Part shown: positions 33,124 to 42,257 of the stretch, piece after piece
How the letters are laid out: each line of letters starts with the position of its first letter
How positions within the stretch are numbered: position 1 is the first letter of the stretch
Assembly (NCBI RefSeq): GCF_017874215.1
Contig: NZ_JAGGLB010000037.1
Coordinates: 1-64,000, forward strand
Reading direction: 5' to 3'
Source of the DNA: Paenibacillus eucommiae
Lineage (GTDB): Bacteria > Bacillota > Bacilli > Paenibacillales > NBRC-103111
Length of the DNA: 64,000 nucleotides
Program-made: the position numbers and the translations under genes
Notes under the pieces: generated by a model
Database searches by the model: none
Seen by the model: the letters and a program-made list of their open reading frames with translations, nothing else
What the model was told of the DNA's origin: nothing

Positions 33124-33942
33124 TTGAATCAACCGCTAGTATCCGTTATTATTCCTACCTACAATCGGCCGCTGGAGCTTTGCGAATTACTGGAATCGTT
33201 GTGGCAGCAAACATATACGCAAATGCAAATTATTGTAGTCAATGATTGTGGCACGCCTGTAGATTTTATAGGCGGATTGTACCCCGAGCTTGATATTCAA
33301 GTAGTCAATATGGAAGCGAATTTAAAGCATGTGTATGCTAGAAACAGAGGTCTTCAGGAGGCCAGGGGCTCCTACATCATGCTCTGCGATGACGACGATC
33401 TGCTGCTCCCCACTCATCTGGAGCGTATGCTTGCAGCTATTGAGCATTGTGACATGGTATATACCGACGTCGAAATATTTGACTACGAAGTCCGCGACGG
33501 CGTAAGAATACCGACCAGCCGCTTTGTTTTCGCCTATGATGATGACCTTGCGGGCATGCGCAAATTTTCTACCTTCTTCTCATCAGGCTGTTTGTTCAAG
33601 CGTCGCATTTATGATGAGCTTGGCCCTTTTGACACCGAAATGTTTCATTATTGGGATTGGGATTTCTATCTGCGGGCCGTACAGAGCTACAGTGTGAAGC
33701 GGGTCCCTGTCGCCAGTGCGCTTTATGCCTTCTCCAGTCAAGCGGACACGAATATGTCCGGGCAATTGGATCAAATGCGCCCTTATTTGGATAAGCTGTC
33801 GGACAAACATCAGCTCGGGACGCTGCCGACCAAAAACTTTTTCCTTCTATTGGACGAGCCCGAGGTTAAAAGCAGACAAGCGGATACAGAGCTTTTATGG
33901 GATGGCGAGCCTTTTCGCTCCCGCCTTGCAAGCGATAATTAG
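33124..33942 (+). CDS. Family 2 glycosyltransferase
   Basis: The 272-residue enzyme has a GT-A fold: PLVSVIIPTYNRPLELCELL at the N-terminus, the nucleotide/metal region RGSYIMLCDDDDLLLPTHLE near 83-102, and HYWDWDFYLRAVQ near 176. A TTG at 33124 is proposed as start because GGAGGG lies 6 nt upstream; an ATG at 33073 in the same frame has no site. The neighbouring HAD/COG5610 gene suggests that both act on surface glycans. The acceptor is not known. Confidence 0.87.
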   Translation: MNQPLVSVIIPTYNRPLELCELLESLWQQTYTQMQIIVVNDCGTPVDFIGGLYPELDIQVVNMEANLKHVYARNRGLQEARGSYIMLCDDDDLLLPTHLERMLAAIEHCDMVYTDVEIFDYEVRDGVRIPTSRFVFAYDDDLAGMRKFSTFFSSGCLFKRRIYDELGPFDTEMFHYWDWDFYLRAVQSYSVKRVPVASALYAFSSQADTNMSGQLDQMRPYLDKLSDKHQLGTLPTKNFFLLLDEPEVKSRQADTELLWDGEPFRSRLASDN

Positions 33943-33981
33943 TACCACATTCGTTACTACAGATCAACAAGGAGTGATTCT

Positions 33982-34983
33982 ATGAATACGACGAAGCTTC
34001 GATGGGGAATTCTAGGCTGTGCCGCTATTGCAGAAGGATCAGTCATTCCAGGGATCCAGGCATCGGAAACAGGTATTGTTCAAGCCATTGCCAGCAGGGA
34101 GCTCGATAAAGCAGAAGAGACAGCAGCGCAATTCGGAATTCCTGTTACTTATGGAAGCTACGAAGAGCTGCTGGCCGACAGTGAAATCGAAGCCGTCTAT
34201 ATCCCGCTGCCCAATCATCTTCACAAGGAATGGACGCTTAAGGCTGCCGAAGCCGGCAAACATGTGCTGTGTGAGAAGCCTCTGGCCCTCGATGCCGCTG
34301 AAGCGCTCGAAATGGTCCAGGCCTGCGAAGCGGCGGGCGTTCATTTGGCAGAAGCGTTCATGTACAGACATCATCCCCGTTACGAAATCATGAAAGAAGT
34401 CATGCGCTCTGGCGAAATCGGCGAGGTCCGCAGCATACATGGCACTTATACGTATAATCACGCAGATGAAAATGATAATGTGCGCTTTCACCGCCACATG
34501 GGAGGCGGCTCCATATACGATGTAGGCTGCTATCCCATTAGTGCCGCGCGCTTTCTTCTTGATCAGGAGCCGCATGCTGCAACTGTGAAAGCGTTCTTCT
34601 CGCCTGACCATGATCATGTTGATATGATGGCGACGGGCCTGCTCGAATTTCCGGATGACGTAGCGGTTACCTTTGATTGTGCGATGTGGGCCTCGCCTCG
34701 AAACACGCTGGAAATACTTGGAACACTCGGGCGCATTCAAGCGCACTCGGCCTTTGTCAGCCGCCCCAATCCCAGCTGCCATTTCTTTATCGTCAAAGAC
34801 GAGGAGCTGAGGGAAGTCGTAGTGCCTTACGAAAATCCTTACTCCCTCCAGGCAGACAACCTGGCCAATGCAATTTGGGGAGTAAGACCGCTGCGTTTCG
34901 AACCGCTGGATGCCGTTAAAAACATGCGTGTCATCGACGCTTGCTTGAAATCTGCAGGAACCAGCCAGCGGGTTGAGCTGTAG
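33982..34983 (+). CDS. Gfo/Idh/MocA family oxidoreductase 1
   Basis: The 333-residue NAD(P)-dependent sugar or polyol dehydrogenase has a Rossmann start LRWGILGCAAIAEGSVIPGI and the catalytic-lysine motif VLCEKPLALDAAEAL near 95. GGGSIYDVGCYPISAARF near 173 holds the usual Asp and the position of the catalytic His is replaced by tyrosine-cysteine as in many subfamily members. It begins 39 nt after the glycosyltransferase. It is closely related to the gene at 35971 (same 20-residue framework at the start), so one arose from the other by duplication around the AraC gene. Confidence 0.9.
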   Translation: MNTTKLRWGILGCAAIAEGSVIPGIQASETGIVQAIASRELDKAEETAAQFGIPVTYGSYEELLADSEIEAVYIPLPNHLHKEWTLKAAEAGKHVLCEKPLALDAAEALEMVQACEAAGVHLAEAFMYRHHPRYEIMKEVMRSGEIGEVRSIHGTYTYNHADENDNVRFHRHMGGGSIYDVGCYPISAARFLLDQEPHAATVKAFFSPDHDHVDMMATGLLEFPDDVAVTFDCAMWASPRNTLEILGTLGRIQAHSAFVSRPNPSCHFFIVKDEELREVVVPYENPYSLQADNLANAIWGVRPLRFEPLDAVKNMRVIDACLKSAGTSQRVEL

Positions 34984-34986
34984 CCC

Positions 34987-35823
34987 TTACATCACATTAT
35001 ATAACCGGCGGAACTCACTGGGAGTCATGCCCTCATGCTCCAGAAAGCGCTGGTTAAAATAACTGGCGGTCGGATAGCCTACCCTGTGTGCTATTTCCTT
35101 AATATTCAGCTGCGGCTGCTCCGTTAGCCATTTCTTGGCCGCCTGCATACGGCATAAAGTAATGAACGAAAGCGGCGTCATCGAGATCGATTTTCGGAAA
35201 AGCTTGCAAAAGTAATGCGTACTGACGCCAACCTGCTGAGCCCATTCCTCCAAAAGGAAGGGCTCACAAGCTTTTTGCTGCATGAGAGGCAGCAGCTTGC
35301 GAATACGGTCGGAAGCATCCATGCCGCGATTTGGCGTTAATGGAGAAGCATAGCTCATAAACTCGATCAGCATAGCATACGTAAGCGAGGACAGCTTCGA
35401 AGGGTGAAGAATGCCATACTCCTCGGCCTCATGAAGCAAAACTGTACACAACTCCTGCAGCTCAGCCCATCTATGAAGCGTCCACAGATTGCTGTGAAAG
35501 CCATTTTCATATAAAAAATCCTTGACTCTACTGCCGTAGAAATGAACCCATCCTACATCCCAGGGCTCCTCCTTACTGCTGTAATAGCGCTGCTTTTGAT
35601 ACGGAAAATACAAGAAGGCATCTCCCTTATGCAGTGTATATACATCGTCTTCCCATTCGACATAGCCTTTCCCTTCAATAATAAAGTGCAGACTAAAGGT
35701 CGTCCACTGACCTTCCTCACGTTCGACCCTGTGATGCGGCATATCTGTATATATACCAACCGATTCAGGAAATATGAAATAAAAAAATTCCTGTAAGGTT
35801 GGCAGGATCACATGTCTCTGCAT
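34987..35823 (-). CDS. AraC-family transcriptional regulator
   Basis: The ~278-residue protein has a cupin-type sensor half (HHRVEREEGQWTTFSLHFIIEGKGYV) and a C-terminal double helix-turn-helix (LEEWAQQVGVSTHYFCKLFRK and IKEIAHRVGYPTASYFNQRFLEHEGMTPSEFRRLYN). It is convergent with the first and divergent from the second Gfo/Idh gene, so it probably controls the latter and the downstream aldo/keto reductase in response to a sugar. Both ATG 35823 and GTG 35829 are possible starts; AAAGGA is 10 and 4 nt upstream respectively. Confidence 0.9.
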   Translation of the reverse strand: MQRHVILPTLQEFFYFIFPESVGIYTDMPHHRVEREEGQWTTFSLHFIIEGKGYVEWEDDVYTLHKGDAFLYFPYQKQRYYSSKEEPWDVGWVHFYGSRVKDFLYENGFHSNLWTLHRWAELQELCTVLLHEAEEYGILHPSKLSSLTYAMLIEFMSYASPLTPNRGMDASDRIRKLLPLMQQKACEPFLLEEWAQQVGVSTHYFCKLFRKSISMTPLSFITLCRMQAAKKWLTEQPQLNIKEIAHRVGYPTASYFNQRFLEHEGMTPSEFRRLYNVM

Positions 35824-35970
35824 ACGCACCGAATCCTTTCACACTTATTTCCGAAGACAATTTTCTTTTATCTCAATGCAAAATACTTCTATATTCATTT
35901 TAATTATTCAGATATATAATAGCAATATCTCGTTATATTTCGTTCTACAAATAGAGAGGATCGTGAAAAA

Positions 35971-36978
35971 ATGAGTTCTGTTAAACTTCGTTGGGGTATT
36001 CTCGGATGTGCCGGCATTGCCGAAAAAGCGGTAATTCCAGGCATCAGACAATCTGAAACTGGTGTTGTTACAGCCATTGCCAGCCGGGATTTAAATAAAG
36101 CTAAAGAAACTGCAGCTAAGCTTGATATCCCTACTGCCTATGGAAGCTACGAGGATCTGATAGCGGATGAGAACATTGATGCCGTATACATCCCCCTACC
36201 CAACCATATGCACAAGGAGTGGACGATCCGGGCCGCACAGGCAGGCAAGCATGTTCTATGCGAAAAGCCGTTTGCTATCGATGCTGCCGAAGCAGAGGAA
36301 ATGGTAGCTGCCTGCAGATTAGCAGGCGTTCAGTTAGCAGAAGCTTTCATGTATCGGCATCACCCCAGATATGATCGCATCAAGGCGATTATCCGATCTG
36401 GAGAAATAGGGGAAATTCGCGGTATTCATGGTGCTTTTACATTTAATAATGCTGCAGACCTCAGTAATTTCCGCAACCAGAGATCCATGGGCGGCGGTTC
36501 ACTCTATGATGTAGGGGTGTATCCGATTAGCGCAGCACGCTATTTATTAGAACAGGAGCCGCAGGCGGCAACGGTACATGCCTTCTTTTCTCCAGAGCAC
36601 GGAGATGTTGATATGATGGCATCCGGCCTTGTTGAGTTTAGCGGCGGTGTTGCACTCACCTTTGATTGCGGAATGTGGGCGTCCTTCAGAAATACCTTGG
36701 AGATTTTAGGAACTTTGGGCAGTATTGAAGTGCCCTCCGCTTTCGTCTCGCCTCCAGATTCAGGCAGCCATTTCTTCGTTACTACAAGTGAAGGCCGCCG
36801 TGAAGAAGGAACAACCTATGAGGACCAATACGCTCTTCAGGCTGACGATCTTGCTTATGCGGTCTGGGGACAGAAATCACTGCGCTTTGAACCGGAAGAT
36901 GCCATAGCCAATATGAAGGTTTTGGATGCTTGCTTGCAATCAGCCAGCGAGCGTGCCCGCATCATCATTCCATCTTAG
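35971..36978 (+). CDS. Gfo/Idh/MocA family oxidoreductase 2
   Basis: The 335-residue protein is a paralogue of the 33982 gene with the same landmarks: LRWGILGCAGIAEKAVIPGI, VLCEKPFAIDAAEA, AEAFMYRHHPRYD and GGGSLYDVGVYPISAARYLL. GAGAGGATCG lies upstream of the ATG. It probably forms an operon with the aldo/keto reductase 19 nt downstream. The intergenic region to the AraC gene (35824-35970) is AT-rich and a likely site of regulation. Its substrate is unknown. Confidence 0.9.
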   Translation: MSSVKLRWGILGCAGIAEKAVIPGIRQSETGVVTAIASRDLNKAKETAAKLDIPTAYGSYEDLIADENIDAVYIPLPNHMHKEWTIRAAQAGKHVLCEKPFAIDAAEAEEMVAACRLAGVQLAEAFMYRHHPRYDRIKAIIRSGEIGEIRGIHGAFTFNNAADLSNFRNQRSMGGGSLYDVGVYPISAARYLLEQEPQAATVHAFFSPEHGDVDMMASGLVEFSGGVALTFDCGMWASFRNTLEILGTLGSIEVPSAFVSPPDSGSHFFVTTSEGRREEGTTYEDQYALQADDLAYAVWGQKSLRFEPEDAIANMKVLDACLQSASERARIIIPS

Positions 36979-36997
36979 AAAGAAGGACTAAGACACC

Positions 36998-37930
36998 ATG
37001 AACACTATTCAAATAAAAGGCTTGGCCAAGCCAGTCTCACAGCTTATTATGGGAACAGATTTTTTCAGATTGGATAATCCGGACGAAGTCGCCTATGTGA
37101 TGGAGCAATTCCTGCAAATCGGCGGAAATACGATCGATACAGCTTTGGTATATTGCGGGGGAGAAAGCGAGCAGGCCATCGGCAGATGGCTTAGAGAAAC
37201 CGGCAAGCGTGCCGACATCAACATTCTGACCAAAGGCGCTCACCCGGATGCAACCGGCCACCGCGTGAACGCGGAAGCAATCCGCAAGGATCTTGCTATC
37301 AGCCTGGAACGGCTTGGTGTAGACTCAGTGGAGATGTATGCCCTGCATCGTGACGATACTAGCGTTCCCGTAGGCGCCATCATAGAGGCGCTTAACGAGC
37401 ACCTCGAAGCAGGCAGCGTACAAACGATAGGCGCTTCCAACTGGACTCATGAGCGGCTGCAAGAAGCTGCTGAATATGCAGAGCAGCACGGACTTATCGG
37501 CTTTAGCTTCAGCAGTCCGAATCTCAGCTTGGCCAAAGCCAACGAGCCCTTCTGGGCAGGCTGCGTGTCCGCGGATCAAGCCGCTATTGACTGGCATGAA
37601 GCCCATCAGCTGCCTTTGCTATCCTGGTCCTCCCAGGCCAGAGGTTTCTTTACCGGCCGATTCACACCAGACAATCGTGAGAATGCCGATTTGGTACGTG
37701 TCTTCTACAGCGATGACAACTGGGAGCGTCTGCGCCGCGCCGAAGAGCTGGCCGGCAAGAAGGGCGTAACAACCATCCAGATTGCACTCGCCTTTGTTCT
37801 CAACCAGTCCTTCCCGACCTGTGCTCTTATAGGGCCGCGTAATGAGGCAGAAATGCGTTCCTGTCTCGAAGGTGCGCAGCTCAAGCTAACCCCTGAAGAA
37901 TTAGCTTGGCTTGATCTTACCAAAGCGTGA
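36998..37930 (+). CDS. Aldo/keto reductase
   Basis: The 310-residue NADPH-dependent oxidoreductase has the barrel and tetrad positions IDTALVYCGGESEQAIG (Asp and Tyr near 47-53), LTKGAH (Lys) and YALHRDD (His), plus LGPR-like nucleotide contacts (CALIGPRNEAEM) near the end. GAAGGAC precedes the ATG. Together with the Gfo/Idh gene upstream it suggests a short sugar-modifying or catabolic pathway. A terminator follows. Confidence 0.9.
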   Translation: MNTIQIKGLAKPVSQLIMGTDFFRLDNPDEVAYVMEQFLQIGGNTIDTALVYCGGESEQAIGRWLRETGKRADINILTKGAHPDATGHRVNAEAIRKDLAISLERLGVDSVEMYALHRDDTSVPVGAIIEALNEHLEAGSVQTIGASNWTHERLQEAAEYAEQHGLIGFSFSSPNLSLAKANEPFWAGCVSADQAAIDWHEAHQLPLLSWSSQARGFFTGRFTPDNRENADLVRVFYSDDNWERLRRAEELAGKKGVTTIQIALAFVLNQSFPTCALIGPRNEAEMRSCLEGAQLKLTPEELAWLDLTKA

Positions 37931-37946
37931 TCAGGCTTCTCTATCT

Positions 37947-37989
37947 AAAAAAAGAGTGCCGCGGTATAAAACCCGGGCACTCTTTTTTC
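37947..37989. terminator. Terminator between aldo/keto reductase and PfkB kinase
   Basis: AAAAAGAGTGCC pairs with GGGCACTCTTTTTT; runs of A and T on both sides make it bidirectional for the converging genes. Confidence 0.85.
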
Positions 37990-38056
37990 GTGTCTGCGTT
38001 CTCATCTTCTCATCCGCGTTCGTATCTCTGTTCCATCTCTGTTTGAAAGCTGTTCG

Positions 38057-38986
38057 TCATGATTTCGAAGCAAGGAAAGCTTCCAGCGCACTAAGCGTGA
38101 GAACGCCTGTCCCGCCAACTGATTGCGTGGAAAGCGCACCACAAGCATTAGCCGTAGCCAGCATCTCTTCCCCATCCAAGCCTTGTAAATAGGCAAAAAT
38201 CAAGCCTGCGTTAAACGAATCCCCTGCACCCGTCGTATCCACCGGTACTACCTGATAAGGCTCGCCCTTACGTACCACACCAGCAGCATCAACTAGCAGA
38301 GACCCTTTCGATCCCATTTTCACGGCAATACCGCGCCTGTCTGCCGGCAAAGCCTCTGGCAATCGATCCAGCGAATCTATTTCAAAAATCCGTTCAACCT
38401 CTTCCTCGCTCGGAATAAACCAGTCCGTATAAGGCAGCAGCGCCTTCAAGTTCTCCCGGTCCCAATTCTCTCCCGGATCCCAGCCTGCATCGAACGAGGT
38501 GCTGATACCAGCAGCTTGCGCTTTGCGGAAAACCTCTATCCAGCGGGAACGCATCTGCTCCTGCAAATAAAAGGAGCCAAAATGAATATGATCCGCCATC
38601 TGATACATCTCCTCGGGAATTAGCTCCAAAGTTACATCGCCAATTGTCCCCATATAAGTAAGAAGAGCGCGATCTTTTCCATCCGACAAAGAAAGCGTAA
38701 CACCCGTTTGCCGCGAAGCGTCTATCGAAATATAACGGGTTTCTACACCAAGCTCCTGCAGTCTGCTGACACAAAAACGACCAAAATCATCATCACCGAC
38801 AACCGAAACCAGAACTGTTTGCACACCAAGACCGGCAAGGCCGCTGGCCGTAATGGCAGAGGAAGAGCCAAGCTGCTGCTCAAAGCTATCCACAAGCTTT
38901 TCACGATTCGGTTCAGGCGTAACATTTTTACCGCTGAAAATTAAATCCACATTAAGCTCACCGATTACCCACACCTGCTTGTCCAT
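38057..38986 (-). CDS. PfkB-family carbohydrate kinase
   Basis: The 309-residue ribokinase-like enzyme has VIGELNVDLIFSG at the N-terminus, GLGVQTVLVSVVGDDDFGRF near 52, and the catalytic PVDTTGAGDSFNAGLIFAYL near 240 (anion hole and base Asp). These enzymes phosphorylate ketoses, nucleosides or similar. The ATG at 38986 has GAGGTGGGG upstream; 12 earlier codons are unsupported. Its upstream region contains strong hairpins (39072-39140). Confidence 0.9.
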   Translation of the reverse strand: MDKQVWVIGELNVDLIFSGKNVTPEPNREKLVDSFEQQLGSSSAITASGLAGLGVQTVLVSVVGDDDFGRFCVSRLQELGVETRYISIDASRQTGVTLSLSDGKDRALLTYMGTIGDVTLELIPEEMYQMADHIHFGSFYLQEQMRSRWIEVFRKAQAAGISTSFDAGWDPGENWDRENLKALLPYTDWFIPSEEEVERIFEIDSLDRLPEALPADRRGIAVKMGSKGSLLVDAAGVVRKGEPYQVVPVDTTGAGDSFNAGLIFAYLQGLDGEEMLATANACGALSTQSVGGTGVLTLSALEAFLASKS

Positions 38987-39071
38987 TACGCCCCACCTCG
39001 TATTCACATGGTTACCAAACATATCCTCCCTATTTTAACCTGGTACAAAAATACTCGCAAGACGCAAATAA

Positions 39072-39140
39072 CGGATGCTAAAAGCTGCGTTTTTGCGCTT
39101 TTAGCATCCGGTCCCTGAACAAACTTGCGCGGATGCGCAA
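39072..39140. promoter_or_regulatory. Two orphan palindromes in a divergent promoter region
   Basis: CGGATGCTAAAAGC (39072-39085) is exactly complementary to GCTTTTAGCATCCG (39097-39110) around an 11-nt loop. TTGCGC-GGAT-GCGCAA (39125-39140) is a second perfect dyad. Neither is followed by a T-run and no gene ends here; both lie between the divergent kinase and sda genes, so operators or a leader structure are more likely than terminators. Confidence 0.6.
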
Positions 39141-39223
39141 TTTATTTTGTGGTGAATCCTTTTCCTTTTCCTAGTACAATAAAGCTATACTCTTCCAAAT
39201 ATAAACAGAAAGAAGTGTCTGCT

Positions 39224-39433
39224 ATGCCTGCTGCTTCCAGATCTTTAAGATTATTACCTAATGACCATCTAATTGAATGTTTTCGTTTGGCTGCCGAGAT
39301 GGAACTTGATCCTGAATTTGTTTTGCAGCTTCAAGGTGAAATGGATAAGAGAAAGCTAGCTTCGCCGATTCACCAATCCCAACTGCTCGATGGGCGTCCT
39401 CTTCATTTCAAAGCCGCCGGCTCTGGGATCTGA
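39224..39433 (+). CDS. sda: Sporulation kinase inhibitor Sda, with C-terminal extension
   Basis: The core LRLLPNDHLIECFRLAAEMELDPEFVLQLQGEMDKRKL (about residues 7-44) matches the helical hairpin of Sda, which blocks autophosphorylation of sporulation kinases when replication is perturbed. The protein is 69 residues against ~46 in Bacillus; the extra ~22 residues (SQLLDGRPLHFKAAGSG) are encoded in the stretch that overlaps the convergent small gene. AGAAAGAAG precedes the ATG. Upstream TTGCGC dyad may take part in control. Confidence 0.85.
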   Translation: MPAASRSLRLLPNDHLIECFRLAAEMELDPEFVLQLQGEMDKRKLASPIHQSQLLDGRPLHFKAAGSGI

Positions 39434-39628
39434 TTTCATATGTCGTAAAAGAGCGATCGTACTACTAATATCCTTCATACATTCTTTATCATCGATCTCG
39501 GCTGCAATTTGGTATAAGGTACTAAGACTCCCTGTAGCCTGCTCTTTTCCAATGGTGCCATTCTCGACATTAATTAGTGTCCTATCCTTTTCCTGGGCGA
39601 TAAACCATTGGATGTTCATTGCTTTCAT
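39356..39628 (-). CDS. Uncharacterised 90-residue protein overlapping sda
   Basis: GGAGGAG lies ~12 nt before the ATG. The protein reads MKAMNIQWFIAQEKDRTLIN and continues with an acidic helical part (STLYQIAAEIDDKECMKDIS) and a basic tail. No family is recognised. Its last 26 codons are antisense to the 3' end of sda, so either the two genes truly overlap or one of the two C-termini is not functional sequence. The promoter would lie in the AT-rich stretch above 39650. Confidence 0.55.
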   Translation of the reverse strand: MKAMNIQWFIAQEKDRTLINVENGTIGKEQATGSLSTLYQIAAEIDDKECMKDISSTIALLRHMKSDPRAGGFEMKRTPIEQLGLVNRRS

Positions 39629-40483
39629 AGCCGTCTCTATCTCCTCCTGAAACCTTCCGAATGAAATTCCTTAAACCTTCTATCAATCATATGCACAAAT
39701 AACAATTTCATTCGGCCAAATTACCAAGTCAACATACTCTTTTACAATTCAAAATCATCCAAAAAAAGAATGACTCAAACAAACAAAAAAACTGTAAAAG
39801 AGAACATATATAAAGATAGAATTGTCTATTGCAAACATCATCCAACATTGTTTCAAAGATCATTTAAGGTCAACAATGAACAACCTCACAGATTACTCAC
39901 AGCTAATTTTAAAGTACATAGAGATCACGCTCTATATAGAACGAAAAAACAAAAGCCGTCCCTTTGACTAGCAAAGAAACAGCTCTTGTGTAGATCGATA
40001 TAAATGAACAACCGGACTTGCCAGTTATGCTACTTGTATTTACCGGAACTAAATCAAAACAATGAAAGCCCTACCTCTCTTCCATCCTTGCGGCTCCATG
40101 ACCGCGCCAGTGTGAATTGGTCTGCCAGCAGAGAGCAAATCTGCCCGAACATCGGACCTTGCCTCAGCTTACCTATACTTTGTTACACCTGATGAAGAAA
40201 CAATGGGAAGGGATGCTTTCATCTCGCTAAACGTTTCTGAAGGGGTAATCGAGGTCTTGAACGATGCATATTTGAAGTTCATTTCAATCAATACATTTAA
40301 ATATACACTATATCTCTAATTAAAGTCAAGCCCATTTTTATCTTTTTGTTTCTTTTATATATTTTCATATCTTTTTTCTATCTATATCTTTTTCCAGCTC
40401 TTTTGTTTCCTTCAGTACTACCAATTTTTTTATAACAATATTCCAGCCAGCACTCAGCAGTAAGTTTATTGTAACGACATAAA
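39629..40483. other. AT-rich 850-nt interval with a possible gene remnant
   Basis: No gene with a start and ribosome binding site is seen. From 40116 to 40319 the plus strand reads 67 codons without a stop, including SDLASAYLYFVTPDEETMG and ISLNVSEGVIEVLNDAYLKF, which look like protein but lack a start and match no family I know. The rest is A/T-rich with no clear repeats. Confidence 0.35.
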
Positions 40484-42257
40484 TCAGGAAATGCTATCCT
40501 TTTCCATATAAATGCTTTTCACTTCCTCATTAAAGTCAACATGCATAAGCTTGTGCAGAGAGCCCTGCACCTTAACCCCGCCGTTGTCAAGCACAATAAT
40601 ATGGTCTGCATGCTGCAGCGCGGCTTTTTTCTGGGTCACTACCAGCAAGGCAGTTCCTTTTTTATGGCATAACTCGATGAGCCGTTCCCACAACGCCGCT
40701 TCCGTGCGAACATCCAAAGCATTGGAGATATCGTCCAGTACGAGCAGGTCCGCACATCGGATGAACATGCGTGCTGCCGCTACGCGCTGAACTTGACCGC
40801 CAGAAAGATTCGTTCCTTTGGTGCTGAGAATCGTGTCGAGCCCCTGTTCGAAGTGCTGCAAGTTCCTCATCCATGATCGCCAGTCTCAACGCTTCGGACA
40901 ACTGCTGTTCATTCGAAGACCCATACAAGATGTTCTCCTTGATCGATTCGCTGAATAAATATGGAACTTGCGGCGTATAGGCAATGCTTGCAGGTGAATC
41001 TGCCTCGCCCATGTCGATTGGCTTGCCGTTCCAGCTGATGTCCCCGAAATCTTTCGGCAGTAAACCGAGGATAACCCGGAGAAGCGTCGTTTTACCTGCC
41101 CCCATTTTGCCTATGACCACCGTCACTGTTCCTTTGCGCATTGAAAAAGAAATATTGCGAATCCCTGATTTGGAACCTGGGTACGTATACGACAAATTGC
41201 GAAGCTCTATAGTCTCCAAAGGATCGATTGATCGCTTTTTCATTCCTGAAGGAGGCGGCTCCTTCAAATATAAGGAATCGTTCCGCGTAAGTTTTTCCAA
41301 ATAGTTATCGCCAATGATTTCCTGAATACGGTTCAACGCGATGGTCGAGCTTTTAAAGTTCGTCAAGGTCGTGCCGAACAACCGGGTCAAGTTGGATACA
41401 TAACCCAGCAAGAAGATAAATAGCGTAAAGCTGCCGATGGAAAAACTGCCGTTTCGGATCTTATCGCTGATCAGTAACAGCAGCAGGGCAGTTCCAATGC
41501 TCACTATATTATCGTATACAGAGTTCAATGAGGTGGTGAAAACAGAGTTTTTCCTGCTCGCATGGGCGCGGTTGGCGCTTAGTAGGGCCAGTCGCTTTAG
41601 GAATGCTTTCTCAGCCATATTGATCTTGATTGCCTGCGAATAGTTGAAGATGTCAGACAGTATCCCGGTTACATGATCAGTTGCTTTCTGTTCCTGTTGC
41701 ATAAAAGAAGTTATTTTTCGCTCCATCCAGTTAACTACGATAACGGTGAACAGCAGAGGAGCAAACAGAATAACGGTCACAAGCAAATCAATGGAGCCGA
41801 GAATGACAAGCCCGCACATTGAAAAGACGGCATAAGCAATGAGGTATGAGAGATCCCACAAAATCCCCTCATGAATAGTTACGTCGCTTCGCATCACGTT
41901 CATGAACTGCCCGTGATTCACCGGCAATGGCAGAGCCCCGCGCTTGTTCAATATTTGCCGAAAGATATTGCGGCGGAAATAAGCACGAATAATTTCGACC
42001 CAACCATAACTGAGATGCAGGTCCAGGTAATACGTTGCAGCCTGTACCAAAGGCACAGCGATCAGTATCGCCGTAATGTAATACAGGCTACCTAATGATA
42101 AGGTGTGTTCCGACGTCTGATCGAAAAACTGCTTGATAAAAACGCCCGACAGCATACCAAATCCGGCAAACCCGACAATGCGAAGCAATGTTACTATGGA
42201 GTAATTGACGGGATAGTACAGGAAAATTCGCTTTAGCACGATCAACACATCAAGCAA
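40484..42257 (-). pseudogene. ABC exporter half-transporter with a frameshift in the nucleotide-binding domain
   Basis: The first frame gives six membrane segments and Walker A (GKMGAGKTTLL) and runs to IMDEEL. The reading then continues only after a one-base shift near 40865-40875 (CTTGCAG) as QHFEQGLDTILSTKGTNLSGG, with signature LSGGQVQRVAAARM and LLVLDDISNALD. One extra G explains the break. The Walker B catalytic Glu is Asp (LDDIS), the mark of the degenerate site in heterodimeric exporters. A TTG start at 42257 overlaps the partner gene by 8 nt. It is either a recent pseudogene, a sequencing error or programmed frameshifting. Confidence 0.85.
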
